39,349 nucleotides of DNA from the NCBI GenBank assembly GCA_009733715.1, contig WMKJ01000110.1, positions 1 to 39,349 of the forward strand, read 5' to 3'. A program made the position numbers and the translations under genes. This DNA comes from Herpomyces periplanetae (Eukaryota; Ascomycota; Laboulbeniomycetes; Herpomycetales; Herpomycetaceae). The first letter of the stretch is position 1. Every line of letters starts with the position of its first letter. The notes beneath the pieces are model-generated. The model searched no databases, was not told the origin of the DNA, and saw only the letters and a program-made list of their open reading frames with translations. Of the stretch, positions 20,524 to 32,397 are shown in pieces.

Positions 20524-22779
20524 ATGCCTTATAATTCTCAAAGAAATAATTTCCCTTCTTTCTTTCCATCCACACCCCCCGTCAACAACAATTCTTCTCC
20601 TTCCTCATCCCTCTCTCAAAAGTTATTTAATTCAAATATACATCCAAGTTTAATGCGAAATATACCTTCCACTCTTTCAAAATCTACTACCTCACTTTCT
20701 ATCACCACCTCCCTTCCCCCTCCAAAGGATAAAGATCTTCCACCCCTGCCTCCAAATGCTCAACCTAAACATTCTGCTTTTTCAGTCCTCAAAACTTACA
20801 TTTTTAAACCCCTCCTTACTCTATCCCCTCCCTCAAGTTTAAGCCTTAACTCCAATTCTTCCTCCAGGTCGTCCACTCCCCCATTTTTACCCAATATACC
20901 CTCTCTCCCTTCACTTTCATCCCTCATTTCCATACACCCTTCCCCTTCTACTTCACCTCCTTCTACACCTCCACTTTCCATGACCATCGCTTCATCCATT
21001 TCTCGCTCTAAACCAAAGTTCCTCTACCTAAAACCCTCGACATCCATTCTCACCACCCCGTCAAACTGCTCTATTTACCAATCTTCCCCATCTCCCCCTT
21101 CATCTCCCCCCCCCTCAAACTCTTCCCTTGACTCCCCTCCTCCACTTCCCCATCGTCATCGTCATCATCACCACCATCCTTCAACTTCATCCTCCTTATC
21201 ATCCCATTCCTCATCCCCTTCAAACTCGCCTCCTCCTTCAATGGCTGAAAATCGCCCTCCTTTCGCTCCAAAGTTCTCCATGTACCACTCCGTTCTTCTC
21301 TCCGATGACGATGATGATGATGAGAAAAAACCAGATACCCCATCAAACCACTCCTCCATTGAATTCAACACCCTTTCTCAACCCTCCAATCTTTTACCTC
21401 CCCTCCAAATCATTCATCAAACTCAAAACAAGTCGGACGATTCCTATTCCCCTTCCTCCGTCAATTTAACACCTCATCTTTCACGACGACTAGTCCAGTC
21501 CAATCTATCTCAATCTTCCTTTTCCAATTTATTACAACTCCCTACCGATTACCAATTCCCTCCTCAGTCTTACTCCCCTAATATTCCACCCTCTCCCTCC
21601 TCTTGCCCCGATTTCCCCAATTTTCCTCACCTTATTGACACTTCACTTCCTCCTTCACTCGAGCTAACTTACCAAAATTCCGATTCATCTCAACTCTTTT
21701 CTCCTAACACTGCAGCTTCATTTTTTCCTGACGATTATGAAACCACTTGCTCAGACGATGAAAATCTTATTTCTCAGGCAAACCTAGAAGCACTAGCCAA
21801 CGATCCAGATGGCTCGTACGCACAGGAATTCCAACTTTACCCTTCTCCCGATTCCAACCATTTCTTACCTCCCCAGGCGACTGACTCTTCATTAATCCGT
21901 CCCTGGTACTGTTTACGTCCGCCAAACTTATCTCCGATTACCGAGTGCAGTGAATCCAGCGTTCACAGTTCCTCCAGTTCCATTATATCCGTATCAAATG
22001 CATGTCCACCGTTAGATCGTAATTCTCCGCGCTCCGCTCCTCATCTTACGCATTTACCGCGTATAAGACCCGACCCACTTAACCGTGATCCCATCGTCTC
22101 CCAATCCCTCGATCATCTCATGATGAAACTGTCTTTAACAGCCAACGGTACAACTGCTACTGCCACGTCTACCCGAATGTCTAATGCTACCCTTAGTCCT
22201 ATTGCAACTATTAATGTCACCTCCACTGAATCAAGCAAACCCCAAGAAGATATTCAGCCTATCCAGCCATGTGTCTTAAAGTCAAGTAGCACGGCGTTAA
22301 ATCCTTGCAAGTCACCCCTATCACCACTTTCACATAAAACCTCACCAAGCACAAATGTATCCACACGTCGAAGTTCGACCTGTCTGACGAATCCTAATGT
22401 TGACAAGGTTATGCCAATACCGTTACCGAACCCCGCGGATTCTCAAATGAAATTCCTTACTGGTACACTTGAACGTCAGTATACACTGGCACGTCGTATA
22501 TCACTTCCGTCATCTGCATGTGAAGCCGCTCATGATAACAATGATGCGTTAAAACATCATGAAACGATGAAATCAAGTAATGGAAATGTGCAAAATGCCT
22601 TAGAGTCAACTACTCACCCTACTAACATTAAGAGTGTTACCCCTAGTGTGGTTAATTCGGCTCGTTCATCCAATTCCAACGAACCTACTTTACAAGCATT
22701 ATCATTAACTTCGACTACTTGCAATCTGAACTTTCCTGATAGTCCCACGCTGCGCGCTGGTGTATCGGTTATGAAGTAA
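20524..22779 (+). CDS. Ser/Pro-rich protein of unknown function
   Basis: I do not recognise this 751-residue protein. The start is the ATG beginning MPYNSQRNNFP; the frame is open 12 codons further but without ATG. Residues 1-400 are dominated by Ser, Pro, Thr and Leu, with a His/Arg stretch (HRHRHHHHHP), an acidic cluster (SDDDDDDEKK) and a proline-rich PPPKDKDLPPLPP. The second half is more balanced (PDGSYAQEFQLYPSPDSN, LIRPWYCLRPPNLSPITEC, RNSPRSAPHLTHLPRIRPD). Near the C-terminus are two R-R-x-S sites (TRRSST, ARRISLP), which fit basophilic kinases such as PKA, and the second could be a 14-3-3 site. No membrane segment is seen. The first 1.2 kb is G-poor, which lengthens frames by chance, but the frame stays open through a further 1 kb of ordinary composition, which supports coding. 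Confidence 0.6.
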   Translation: MPYNSQRNNFPSFFPSTPPVNNNSSPSSSLSQKLFNSNIHPSLMRNIPSTLSKSTTSLSITTSLPPPKDKDLPPLPPNAQPKHSAFSVLKTYIFKPLLTLSPPSSLSLNSNSSSRSSTPPFLPNIPSLPSLSSLISIHPSPSTSPPSTPPLSMTIASSISRSKPKFLYLKPSTSILTTPSNCSIYQSSPSPPSSPPPSNSSLDSPPPLPHRHRHHHHHPSTSSSLSSHSSSPSNSPPPSMAENRPPFAPKFSMYHSVLLSDDDDDDEKKPDTPSNHSSIEFNTLSQPSNLLPPLQIIHQTQNKSDDSYSPSSVNLTPHLSRRLVQSNLSQSSFSNLLQLPTDYQFPPQSYSPNIPPSPSSCPDFPNFPHLIDTSLPPSLELTYQNSDSSQLFSPNTAASFFPDDYETTCSDDENLISQANLEALANDPDGSYAQEFQLYPSPDSNHFLPPQATDSSLIRPWYCLRPPNLSPITECSESSVHSSSSSIISVSNACPPLDRNSPRSAPHLTHLPRIRPDPLNRDPIVSQSLDHLMMKLSLTANGTTATATSTRMSNATLSPIATINVTSTESSKPQEDIQPIQPCVLKSSSTALNPCKSPLSPLSHKTSPSTNVSTRRSSTCLTNPNVDKVMPIPLPNPADSQMKFLTGTLERQYTLARRISLPSSACEAAHDNNDALKHHETMKSSNGNVQNALESTTHPTNIKSVTPSVVNSARSSNSNEPTLQALSLTSTTCNLNFPDSPTLRAGVSVMK

Positions 22780-24229
22780 ATTGGCAAGTGTAATTACATA
22801 TCTTTTGGTTCTTTAAATTCTGGTCACCTGCATTAGCGTTATTTTTACCCGTTGATGTATCTTACTTACCCAGTGTTTAACGTGCCGTGTAATGTGAATC
22901 AGTTACTCATCTACGGCTTCGTTTTTTCCATCATCTGTCACTTCCCTGTACAATGTAAGATGAATGGACGCATGGTTTTAGAAACCGTGAAATACTGATA
23001 ACATTAAATAACTTTATGCATACATTTAAACTACTCATGCTAATTATTATTTCTGCTTCAATTTTCCCCCATCATCGTGAACCTATTTGCACCATTTAAT
23101 ACCCCATACGTCAAATTTTAACATACATTCGACCTTTTTGCTATACAAGTTCTCATTACTATTCCAAACCTCCATGTAAAACCACATACCAATTACTTTT
23201 ATACGAATAAAACGATTATACATACTTAAAGGACATTCCAAATCAAAATGGATCTTCAATTACGTCAAATTAATCCCTTCAAACGAAAAAAATTTCTTAG
23301 ACAACCCAAATACTCATCCTAACGTATAGCACCTCGCACGTGATTTTGCCCTATACGGTCAGCCACAGTCACATGTCAAATCAGGTGATGAACCATGTGA
23401 CATAGCGGCACGTGTGAGTTGTTAGAAAATACAGTGGAGGGGAGTATAGGGGGAGAAAGATTAAATGAAGGAGAATTTAGGATGCGGAAAAGGAACATTT
23501 ACGGTGAACAAGTTTATTTTTCCCCTCTAAATAAAGAAGAAAAAAAGGTTAACGCGCTAAAATAATGAGAAGACCACATAAAATAGAAAGTACTCGATAA
23601 CCGTTTTAGGCGTACGTAGAGTATCATTGTCCCAAGCACTAAATTTTCCATCAATCTCCACACTCCCCACCTCATAAGCCACAACGGAATATAGTTTATC
23701 CGAAAAGGCGGTGCAAGAGGATTACCTGGAACAGTGGTGACGAAGATGGGGTTGAAAGGTAGCGTGATGCGTTACACTTGTTTAAAATGAAGAAAAATTG
23801 GGAGGAATGAGCGTGATTGTATGTGAGTGTGCGTGCAAATTCTTGAAGGAATTTTTGGGAATTTTCTACGTCTAACTTAACCTTCTAACACGGGGGGATT
23901 TTCTTGATTTTAACAAAAATATATCGTTGAGTTCGATATCCAAAACTTGTGGAGCGTGGACGGTGGGTGTGTTGGGGATTTCATACGGCAACGTGTTAAC
24001 TTCTGGGTATCTTGGGAAGATAAAATCCCGCTAAGTAAAAGCCATTTGGGTTTTGTACGTGTCTATGTGTACAAGAGTGTGTGTATCAAGCAAAGTTTAC
24101 AAAAATACTCTATACTTCCCAACGCTTCACCAGCGGTTTGCCTTTTTTATACAAATTTGGTCCATCATTTTGAGCGAGGCGGGGCCGAATTCGGGGAGTT
24201 AAGTCCCTGGATAGGAATTCTCAGGAATA
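22780..24229. other. Spacer upstream of the HECT ligase
   Basis: No gene is supported in these 1.45 kb, between the Ser/Pro-rich gene and the HECT ligase, both on the plus strand. Two heat-shock-type half-site pairs, TTCTTGAA at 23840-23847 and GAATTTTC at 23859-23866, lie about 370-390 bases before the ligase start, but they are out of register with each other. The plus-strand frame 23947-24423 overlaps the ligase start in another frame and has no similarity. Confidence 0.4.
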
Positions 24230-27200
24230 ATGTACCATACATTTACTGGTTCATCACGACGACCTCGACACGTGGATTTGTCGGGGCGTACACGAAGACC
24301 TGGTTCCATTACTCTTTCATCTTCAACAGGAACACCCTCTCCAGGAGGTTTTGCCAACGGGTTAACCAAGCATCATCATCATACTCCTACTCATCAAGCT
24401 CTTCTTGCCAGTGCACAACATGAACGTGCTATCCGTCATCAATCACGGCAGTGTGCCGTTGCTACTCCTTGTATTCAACGTTATTGGAGAGGTTTTGCTG
24501 CCCGTCGTTGTTTATATGCTGAATTACGGGCTTCTTTCGACGCGGAATTTGTTAAATCTACAGATCAAATCGATACACTTACCGCTGCGCGTCGTTTAGT
24601 CATATTCTTCAAGGCTTCTCTGCCCTCCGATTTGGATCGACTTACCACTTTACTTTGTTTACTCTTCAATCCAACTCACTGCTGTCAGTTTAATCAGACC
24701 GATTCAACGTCGCCTTATCGTGCTTCTGAAGCCCACTTTGTTCAACTCGGAATTGCTCTTCGCCTTCTCTTTCTACGTTGCTTACGCAGCATCTTTACCT
24801 TAACAAACGGTCCAAGTGGAACCTTTTTACCTGCACATATCATCTTGCTAGATTGTCTACGCTTAATCTTTGCTCATGTCCCTCAATTTGTCGCTCGTTA
24901 TGCAAGAGTTTATTACTTTATACTTGCGCGAGTCGCTACTCGTTTTTCACCTTACTTTCCCCGTCAATCTCTCTCCACTTTTCCCTTGCATCCCCTAATC
25001 GGAATGAGGTCAACTAATGAAACTGATATCGGTTTCTCTTGCTTAGCCGCTTGCATAGCTCCATTGGAACAAATTTTTAGTCATACCCTGGATATTTACG
25101 AAGGATTTGCCTTGGAAATTCTGCCTTTGTTACGTGTATGTACTACTGTGGATGATGAAAAAGAAGACCCTTCCGATTTAACCCAATTGATCCGTACCGT
25201 ACAGCGTGAATCGCGCGAGGAAACCGTTAAAACTAGTTATACTGCAGGATATGATGGTGCCTTTGTCAGTTTATCATGGATCAATGAATTGGCCAGTGCA
25301 GTTAACTATAAATTGTTAGGCTCTGTCTTATCTGGACTTCTTCGTAACAAATCTGGCCTAGTTTCCCTTGCTAGTGAACGCCGTCATAAGGAATTCATAT
25401 CAGTGTTCGGTCGGGATATTTCTACTCCAAAGGATGCCATCCTAGGTACTGCTGCACAAAGAATGAACTTATTAGCCGTGTACATTTACTTTCACCGTTT
25501 TATCCACGAAAAACGTAACGTCCAAGCTTACGGAAATTCCTGCAATTATTTAACCGTAGTAGGAAGTTTATTGCTATCTGTTTTAAAGCACCGTGTGCTA
25601 CGTGAGTTCCAGCTTACGACTTTGTCAGATGAGGTGAATAACGATCGACGAGGTCGTGGAAAAGGAAATTCTAAAGGGGAAGCTGTAATTCTTCGTACAG
25701 GAATTTACGCTTTCTTTAGAGAACAGATAACATCTTTGGTAGAAACGGATGCTGTTAGTGTTCTATTTTCAAGTCTTACCAACTGTGGTGCCAGTGATGC
25801 TCATCGTGAAAATTTGGATTTCTTCTCAACCGAAGGAGATGTAACAGATAAGCCTGATGGTTCATTTATTTGGCAAATCCCCGGAATTAAGTATTCAGAT
25901 TTACGTATCACGTATGCGTTAATTTTGTTAGAGGCTTTCCCAAAATTAGCAGATGAAATTAGAATGTGGCTTTATCTGGGATCAACTTCATTCGGCTCCC
26001 GATCTTGGATGGTTGATAAACGACCTCCTTTGATTAAATGGCTATGGTCAGTGGTACGACAAACCCGATTCGTTAAAGATATCGTTCGAGATGTTCAGGC
26101 TAGTGCATCAGCCATGCGTCGGTGTGGAGATGTAGAATGGCGTTTCGTTCTCATGTTATTTGAATTATATACGTTTGTGCTTAAGATAATCGATGATGAA
26201 GAATTTCTGGCGGGGTCTTTGGCGAAAGTAAGCGGTCCTGGATCAATTGGAGAAAACGAGGATAAAATTGAATGGACATCTCCATCGGAATTACGAGGTG
26301 GCCTACCCAAAGATTTAGCAGCTGCTGAACGAGCTTTAGATGCGCGTGAAGCTACAGGTGGAACAGTAACTCCATGGGCCAGAAATGTAGCTCTACCTGC
26401 GCGAGATTTACGCATGCTTGCAGCATTTTTACGGAATTTTGGGTTTGCATTACTAGATCAGGCACCGCGATTACGAGCCGCAATGCGCGAATTACGCTTA
26501 CAACAGAATAAAAGTAACGTTGAAGGTCGCGTACTCGATGTGTCAACGTTTGAGGCTGGTATGGTTGCGGCATGTTCCTCAAAAAACGGTACCCCATTAT
26601 CACTGCATGATCAGACTGCATCTGGGGGATTTACTAAACTTACTAGATTAAGAAATTTTGAGGAAAGTCGGAACAATGACATTTCGGCAAACGGTGGGCA
26701 TCGTTCAACGCGAAATGTTCCCATTGCATTATGTGGACCAGCACCCCAAATTCGACCAAGTTTTTCACGGGTTAAAGTGTTAACAGTTGGGGTGTTAAGA
26801 ATGGTTCACGATCGGGATGCGCGACGAGAGTTTTTAGATAGTGGATACTGGCGTATGGCTGGGCGTAAGGGAGATGACGGGGATGAGTACGCTGAAGGGT
26901 TTGTTGCAGCGGTAGTAGCTGAAGATGCTCGACGGAGCAACGGAGGTGCATGGGGATTTTCACAACGAGGAGAAGCTAAACCGGGAGAATCGATGGGTGG
27001 AAGTGGTGGTGATGGTGGTGAAAGTGGTAATACTACGGATAGTGATGATGATCGTGAAGATGAAATAGAGGAGGATGAAGAAGATGATAATTTTGGAGGT
27101 GATGATGGTGATAGCGATGAAGTTAACTGTGATGATGCACCACGACGTCGTCCTCCGGGTCAACGTCGAGCGGCAAGAAGACGAGAGATGTTATTAAATG

Positions 27201-28907
27201 CGCCATTTTTTGTGGCATTTGAAACCCGAGTGCGATTATTTCGTCATTTTATTCACTTGGATAAATTGCGAAGGGACCCTCATTATTTTGATAGTGATGA
27301 TACTCCATCGATTAATGTGCCAACTAAACATTACGCTCACATTCGACGTGGGCACGAATTTATCGATGCGTTTCGACAATTTTATTCATTGGGTGAAGGA
27401 ATTAAAGATCCGCTTTCCATTTCATTTGTCGATCAATTTGGTACGGTGGAAGCGGGTATTGACGGTGGAGGTGTAACTAAGGAGTTTTTGCTTAGCGTAA
27501 CACATCAAGCGTTAAGAGCCGACCCTGATGCAGAACCGCGATTAGTCGTAGCTACACCGGCACATTTATTATACCTTAATCCATGGCTTGTAGAGGAACG
27601 AAAATGTCAATTAGAGCGAGCTGGAATATCGCGGGATTCCCCGGAATTTTCGGGATATGTTCGAGGGGTTTTGGAACAATTTGAATTTCTTGGTTGTGTG
27701 TTGGGCAAATGTCTCTACGAAGGTATACTTGTGGACGTAGAGTTTGCGGGATTTTTTTTACTGCAGTGGGCGAGTACAGGAGTCGGTTTACATGCAGCAC
27801 CACGAGAAACAACGTACCGAGCAACATTAAATGATTTGCGTGAGCTGGATGGGCCATTATATGAAGGATTGGTAAGTGAAATTATTCAATTATCGTATAT
27901 ATTGAGTACAGGAGAAAAGATTGGCTAATTGAATATAACGGGTAATGAATTGGCTTGGGTATGCGTATATTCAGCTTAAATTGAAAAATTATCGTGGAAA
28001 TGTTGAAGATCTTGCGCTTAATTTCACGATAACGGATTCATTTATCGTTGATCATGAAACAGGAGCGCGGGAAACAATTGATCGAGAATTGAAGACGGGA
28101 GGGGCACGAATTCCGGTCAACAATAGTAATCGACTAGAGTATATATCACTGGTTGCTAGACATCGACTTCAGCTCCAAGGAGCAGCTCAGCTTAACGCAT
28201 TTTTGCGAGGGTTTGGCAAAATAATTCCGGCATCCTGGTTAAGTTTATTTAGTCGAGGGGAATTGCAAATGTTGGTAGGGGGAACTACACGATTAATTGA
28301 TGTGGAAGATTTACGCCGTAACACTATTTACGGGGGGGCTTATGCATTTGGATCTCAAGAGATGGAACATTTTATTGAGATTGATTATTTCTCGGAAGAA
28401 GATGATGGAGATGATGATGATGGGGATGATGAAGATGAAGAAATGGAAGAAGCTGATGCGATAAATGAAGACCAACATGATGAATCGGGTAGCAGTAGTA
28501 GTAGCAGTGATGAAGAAGGCGATGATGAGGATGATGAGGATGATGATGAAGATGAAGATGGTGAAGGAGATGAACGCTCCGTAGGAGGCGAAAATGATAC
28601 GGAATCTCAGCAACCGGGTGAACATCCTACGGTACAGTTATTTTGGAGAGTGATGCATGGATTTAATGATGCTGAACGACGGGCAGTTCTTAAATTTGTA
28701 ACATCATCACCAAGAGCTCCATTGCTTGGATTTGCGAGTTTACATCCCAAATTTTGCATCCGGGACTCAGGGAATGATGAATCAAGATTACCAAGTACGA
28801 GTACATGTGTTAACTTGTTGAAGTTACCACGTTATTCAACCGAAGAAACGCTTCGGGAAAAATTACTGTACGCTGTATTTTCCGGCGCAGGATTTGATTT
28901 ATCTTAA
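24230..28907 (+). CDS. HUL5: HECT E3 ubiquitin ligase of the Hul5/UBE3C type
   Basis: The exons are 24230-27871 and 27975-28907, with a 103-base GT-AG intron in the HECT domain, giving 1524 residues. Hul5/UBE3C ligases associate with the 26S proteasome and extend ubiquitin chains on hard-to-degrade substrates. The N-terminus MYHTFTGSSRRPRHVDLSG matches the family, supporting the start. An IQ-like helix follows (CIQRYWRGFAARR, about residues 80-95). A helical middle region leads into the HECT domain from about residue 990 (FETRVRLFRHFIHLDKLRRD, YAHIRRGHEFIDAFRQF, FGTVEAGIDGGGVTKEFLL, FEFLGCVLGKCLYEGILVD). The intron joins LDGPLYEGL to LKLKNYRGNVEDLALNFT. The catalytic Cys is residue 1492 in STSTCVNLLKLPRY. 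Two acidic stretches are unusual: one ahead of the HECT domain (about 925-960) and one of nearly 100 residues just before the C-lobe (about 1335-1430). Confidence 0.92.
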
Positions 28908-29339
28908 GTCTAAGTATGAACGGTTCGATACACATTCGAAGACTCAGCAGTAGATGATGTTACGACTACGCCGGGTGGGGATTGGCGTGGCGTGGCAAAA
29001 CATGACATAACTTACTATTCCAACGTACGTGCAAACTTTAAAATGATGGCTTTGTACATAGTTAAAGCAAAGCTTAACAAAATTCATTTCTTTCGCAACA
29101 TTTTCTTCCCCAACCGGTATGGCACGTGACAGTGTATAATACATCTCGCGATCAAACGTTTGGCGCATAGGACTTTGCAAGGGTTTGTACAATCGAATGA
29201 GGTGGGATGTTGTTAAAAGATAAAATTATTTGGATTAAGACATTTTTTTTACTTACGGTATTTTATTTGATGATGGTCCTTGTTAGGGAAAATTTTAATT
29301 TGGGATTTTCGGGTTAAAATATCGGATATTTAATCAAGT
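28908..29339. other. Spacer between HECT ligase and Dlt1-like gene
   Basis: The genes on both sides read rightward, so these 432 bases hold the 3' end of the ligase gene and the promoter of the next gene. A minus-strand frame at 28944-29192 has no similarity. I see no RNA gene. Confidence 0.4.
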
Positions 29340-31136
29340 ATGTCGGACGATTCAAAAACTGCCACAGTAATGGCTATATCTACTACGGGCAGCACATTTT
29401 TTCTTGCGTTGGTCATCGGAGTATTGGCTTTAATTGTACCGGCAGATCTTGTTACTCAAAGAATTATGGAAGGGGTTCATATCGTTCACGCTAAGGAACC
29501 AAAACGATATGACAATGTTAGTGAAATACACTCGAGTGAAGAAACAGTGGCAACGCGTACCGTTGTTACTACGATTGTACTTGTTATCCTCTCTGTACTA
29601 GGACCAGTTATCCTAACTGTTGTATGCTGCGTTAGCTTGGTTGTTGTACGTTGGTACGTTCATACACGTTTAACAGCTTTACAACCTCATACACAACCGG
29701 CCCTTAGTGTTTTTACGCGAAAATTTCTCATTTCATGGTGGCCTTTACATCTATCAAATACAAAGTTAAATAAACGAGAGATTGATCTTAGTGGTCATTG
29801 CGTATCTACGGGATTTTTCACCAATTTAAAACGTCCTCGCGTTGAATTAAGCGCTCAAGTTACTCGAGAAAACTTTCAAGGGAGCAGTGCTGGTGCCGGT
29901 GGCGGTAGCGGTAGTGATACTCTTTGGAGTGTTGAATCGTTGGGAAATAGTGGACAACGTGCATTAGATCGCTTTATACCTGTTAGTATACCCCATAGAG
30001 TTAATGCACGACGTTTGCGAGTCTTGCGCAAATATTCGTTTGCAGCATGGTGTACACAAGCTAGGGAAGTTTATCAAGGCGGTCGTCTAGCAAGGGTTCA
30101 CCAGTTATATGAAAAAACTTGCAATAATGAAATTTCCCAACAACAACGACGTCCCGTTGAATCATTTCCCCAATTCACCGATAGTATATCCAACTTAATC
30201 CAGCGTACTGAACCTTTGGTGATGACCACGACATCATTATCAAGTGTTTCTTTAGATGAATCCAATGCAAGGACAACGAGGAATTTTGGGCTCACAAGTG
30301 AAAGTATAGAGCACGATGGATGGTGTATAAAAGAACGAGGGGAGAAGTCAGCCCATGATTTAACGGGTGATGAACCATCGTCATCATCGTTAATTGATAT
30401 GTACAGTGTCATAACGCAATTTCCCGCTTTATTTGAGTCCCGAATATTGTCGACATGGTTATCAGCTCAATCGTCGGAATCATCTGTAGTAATTTCACCA
30501 CGAGCTAGTCCAGCTAGATTAACGAATGTCAATGTATGGGGAAGTTCTTCTAGGCAGTGTCAAGTTAATGATAACATGATAGATGAGGAAATTTTTATTA
30601 GGCGGATCAACGAAAATTTACCGTTGCATGATACATCGGGAGAGGACGATGGGACAATGATGGTTGTTACAGAGATACATTTACGTAGGCGCAACGGAGA
30701 AAGTTTTCGCGACTATATAACTAGATTATACAATTTGGGTATACTAAAAACGATGACATGGGATAATTTGTCCGTGGATGAACAAAATAATAGCGAAAAA
30801 GCATCTCACATATCATCAACGAGATCTTCATCGGTTGAGTCCACACGATCTGTCATTGTACATCGTATAGAAAAGCGTGCTGAATTGGCCGATATTCTAG
30901 AGCAATTTTTACAACGATATGAGTCTGCAAGATTTTCATGCAAACCGCTAAAAAGTCAAGAGTTTAACATACTAATTAACGAATTTGCCAAAGTGTTAAC
31001 GTGTGTAACGAAAAAAAAAGGGTTTATCCAAGGTAACTCATCGTCAAATTTAAGTGAGGGCAGAAGAAATCGAAGCCAAACCAGTGAAACAAAAGGCAAT
31101 ACTTATGAAAGTTTAAGATTCATAATAAATGATTAA
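29340..31136 (+). CDS. DLT1: Dlt1-like fungal membrane protein
   Basis: This 598-residue protein has two hydrophobic segments near the N-terminus, about residues 17-36 (STFFLALVIGVLALIVPADL) and 74-102 (VVTTIVLVILSVLGPVILTV). They are separated by a polar loop of about 40 residues and followed by a long polar tail. The layout and three tail blocks, MYSVITQFPALFESRILS, LRRRNGESFRDYITRLYNLG and FLQRYESARFSCKPLKSQEF, resemble the fungal family named after yeast Dlt1 (defect at low temperature), whose biochemical role is not known. The match rests on my memory of family motifs and is less certain than for the neighbours. Low-complexity Ser stretches lie between the blocks, and the protein is longer than yeast Dlt1 (341 residues). 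It is convergent with RPL9 across 127 bases. Confidence 0.6.
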   Translation: MSDDSKTATVMAISTTGSTFFLALVIGVLALIVPADLVTQRIMEGVHIVHAKEPKRYDNVSEIHSSEETVATRTVVTTIVLVILSVLGPVILTVVCCVSLVVVRWYVHTRLTALQPHTQPALSVFTRKFLISWWPLHLSNTKLNKREIDLSGHCVSTGFFTNLKRPRVELSAQVTRENFQGSSAGAGGGSGSDTLWSVESLGNSGQRALDRFIPVSIPHRVNARRLRVLRKYSFAAWCTQAREVYQGGRLARVHQLYEKTCNNEISQQQRRPVESFPQFTDSISNLIQRTEPLVMTTTSLSSVSLDESNARTTRNFGLTSESIEHDGWCIKERGEKSAHDLTGDEPSSSSLIDMYSVITQFPALFESRILSTWLSAQSSESSVVISPRASPARLTNVNVWGSSSRQCQVNDNMIDEEIFIRRINENLPLHDTSGEDDGTMMVVTEIHLRRRNGESFRDYITRLYNLGILKTMTWDNLSVDEQNNSEKASHISSTRSSSVESTRSVIVHRIEKRAELADILEQFLQRYESARFSCKPLKSQEFNILINEFAKVLTCVTKKKGFIQGNSSSNLSEGRRNRSQTSETKGNTYESLRFIIND

Positions 31137-31263
31137 CAACTCTGATCAGTTCCCTTCCCCCAGACAACATCCGCGGAAAGATTAACAAGTCAACCTTCTG
31201 ATCAATCAACTCATCGTCAATTCCCTTCAAGTCAACCCGCAAATCCCCTTGCACCGCCACGCC

Positions 31264-32118
31264 TACTCGTCCGCCATCGTGCCACGTGATGACACATACA
31301 GACCGTCCAGGAACTGGATTTGTCAGCCAACCGCGCCACGACACCGCCACTGTTGCTGACTCACCTTTCGTATGTCTTTGTTGCGAACTTTGCAGATTTG
31401 CTGGATGTCGGCAGCGCTTTGGGAGACGTTGTCCAGAGAGATTCCGGTTAATTCCAATTCGTCTTTTTGCGTCTTGGATGTGTTCACCGTGACTCCTTCG
31501 CGCATTGTCACTCGCCGGACTATTTTTTCCCCGATAAAGTTCCTATTTCCAAGTGCGCTCAGTTTGTGCGGTTCGTAGCAACCTCGTTTGTACGTTGTAT
31601 GTATATTCATGCCTTTTATAACTTACCTGACTTCCACGACTTGTTGTCCGGCTTCGTTCTTTTCAATCGTTACGTTAATGGGGAAATGCGCGTAAACATA
31701 TCGCATTTTATACTTGTACCCTTTAGTAACCCCAATTATCATATTGTTAATTAATGTTCGAACTGTTCGTAGGGTAGCTACCGCTTTACGAGACCCGTGA
31801 TGTAGTTCAATCATAATTGTATTTTTTGCCAGTTTGGAAAATGATACGGATACATGTCCCAGATCCTTTGTTAAGACACCTGCATTCAGTTAAGTTAGTT
31901 AAATAGCTATTAAGCCTTCTTATAAATGTACCAATTTAAAGAATCTCTATTCCTTACCTTTAGGTCCTTCAACGGTTATTTGCCGTGATTTGATCGTTAT
32001 TTTAACTACAATAGTGTAAGCGTTAATTCCATGCCCACGCTCACCCATCAAAACACCCGACCCGTCACTCACCATTGTCCGGCACGCTAAACGTTTCTTG
32101 AGAATGAATATACTTCAT
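31264..32118 (-). CDS. RPL9: 60S ribosomal protein L9 (uL6), five exons
   Basis: The minus-strand exons are 32118-32073, 32005-31958, 31879-31627, 31542-31365 and 31314-31264, with GT-AG introns of 67, 78, 84 and 50 bases. The total of 576 bases encodes 191 residues, the same length as yeast Rpl9. The protein is part of the large subunit near the sarcin-ricin loop and the P-stalk base. Exon by exon: [63 protein letters not shown] and [59 protein letters not shown] and [24 protein letters not shown]. Every junction keeps phase and conserved sequence. The 48- and 46-base first exons are invisible without splicing. The gene is divergent from AHA1, with a 1.13-kb shared promoter. Confidence 0.95.
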
Positions 32119-32397
32119 TTTTACGCACAGATAAATAAACTCGATACGAGCTATTTTAACGCCAATACGCACACCGTAAATTCCAATTTTCCTAAATCGA
32201 CTGTGAATTTATTTTCTCGCACACACCATGAAAATCAAGCACTTCAAGGGCAGATCCAATTCTTATTAATTTAACAATCCCAAATTTCCCCAATAAACAT
32301 AACCCCACAAACTCACTCTCAGTCTTAATATTCCAACAAAATTATATCTTGTTCAACTCGATCACCTTTTCTCAATCGATATACACAAGGCACGACC

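Noticed and set aside
20180-20653. 157-codon hydrophobic frame overlapping the start of the Ser/Pro-rich gene
   Set aside because: It has a TTG start and lies in a G-poor tract; it is the shadow of pyrimidine-rich DNA.
23840-23866. Possible heat-shock element upstream of the HECT ligase
   Set aside because: Two dimer half-site pairs are present but are not in 5-base register with each other, so they do not make a convincing element.
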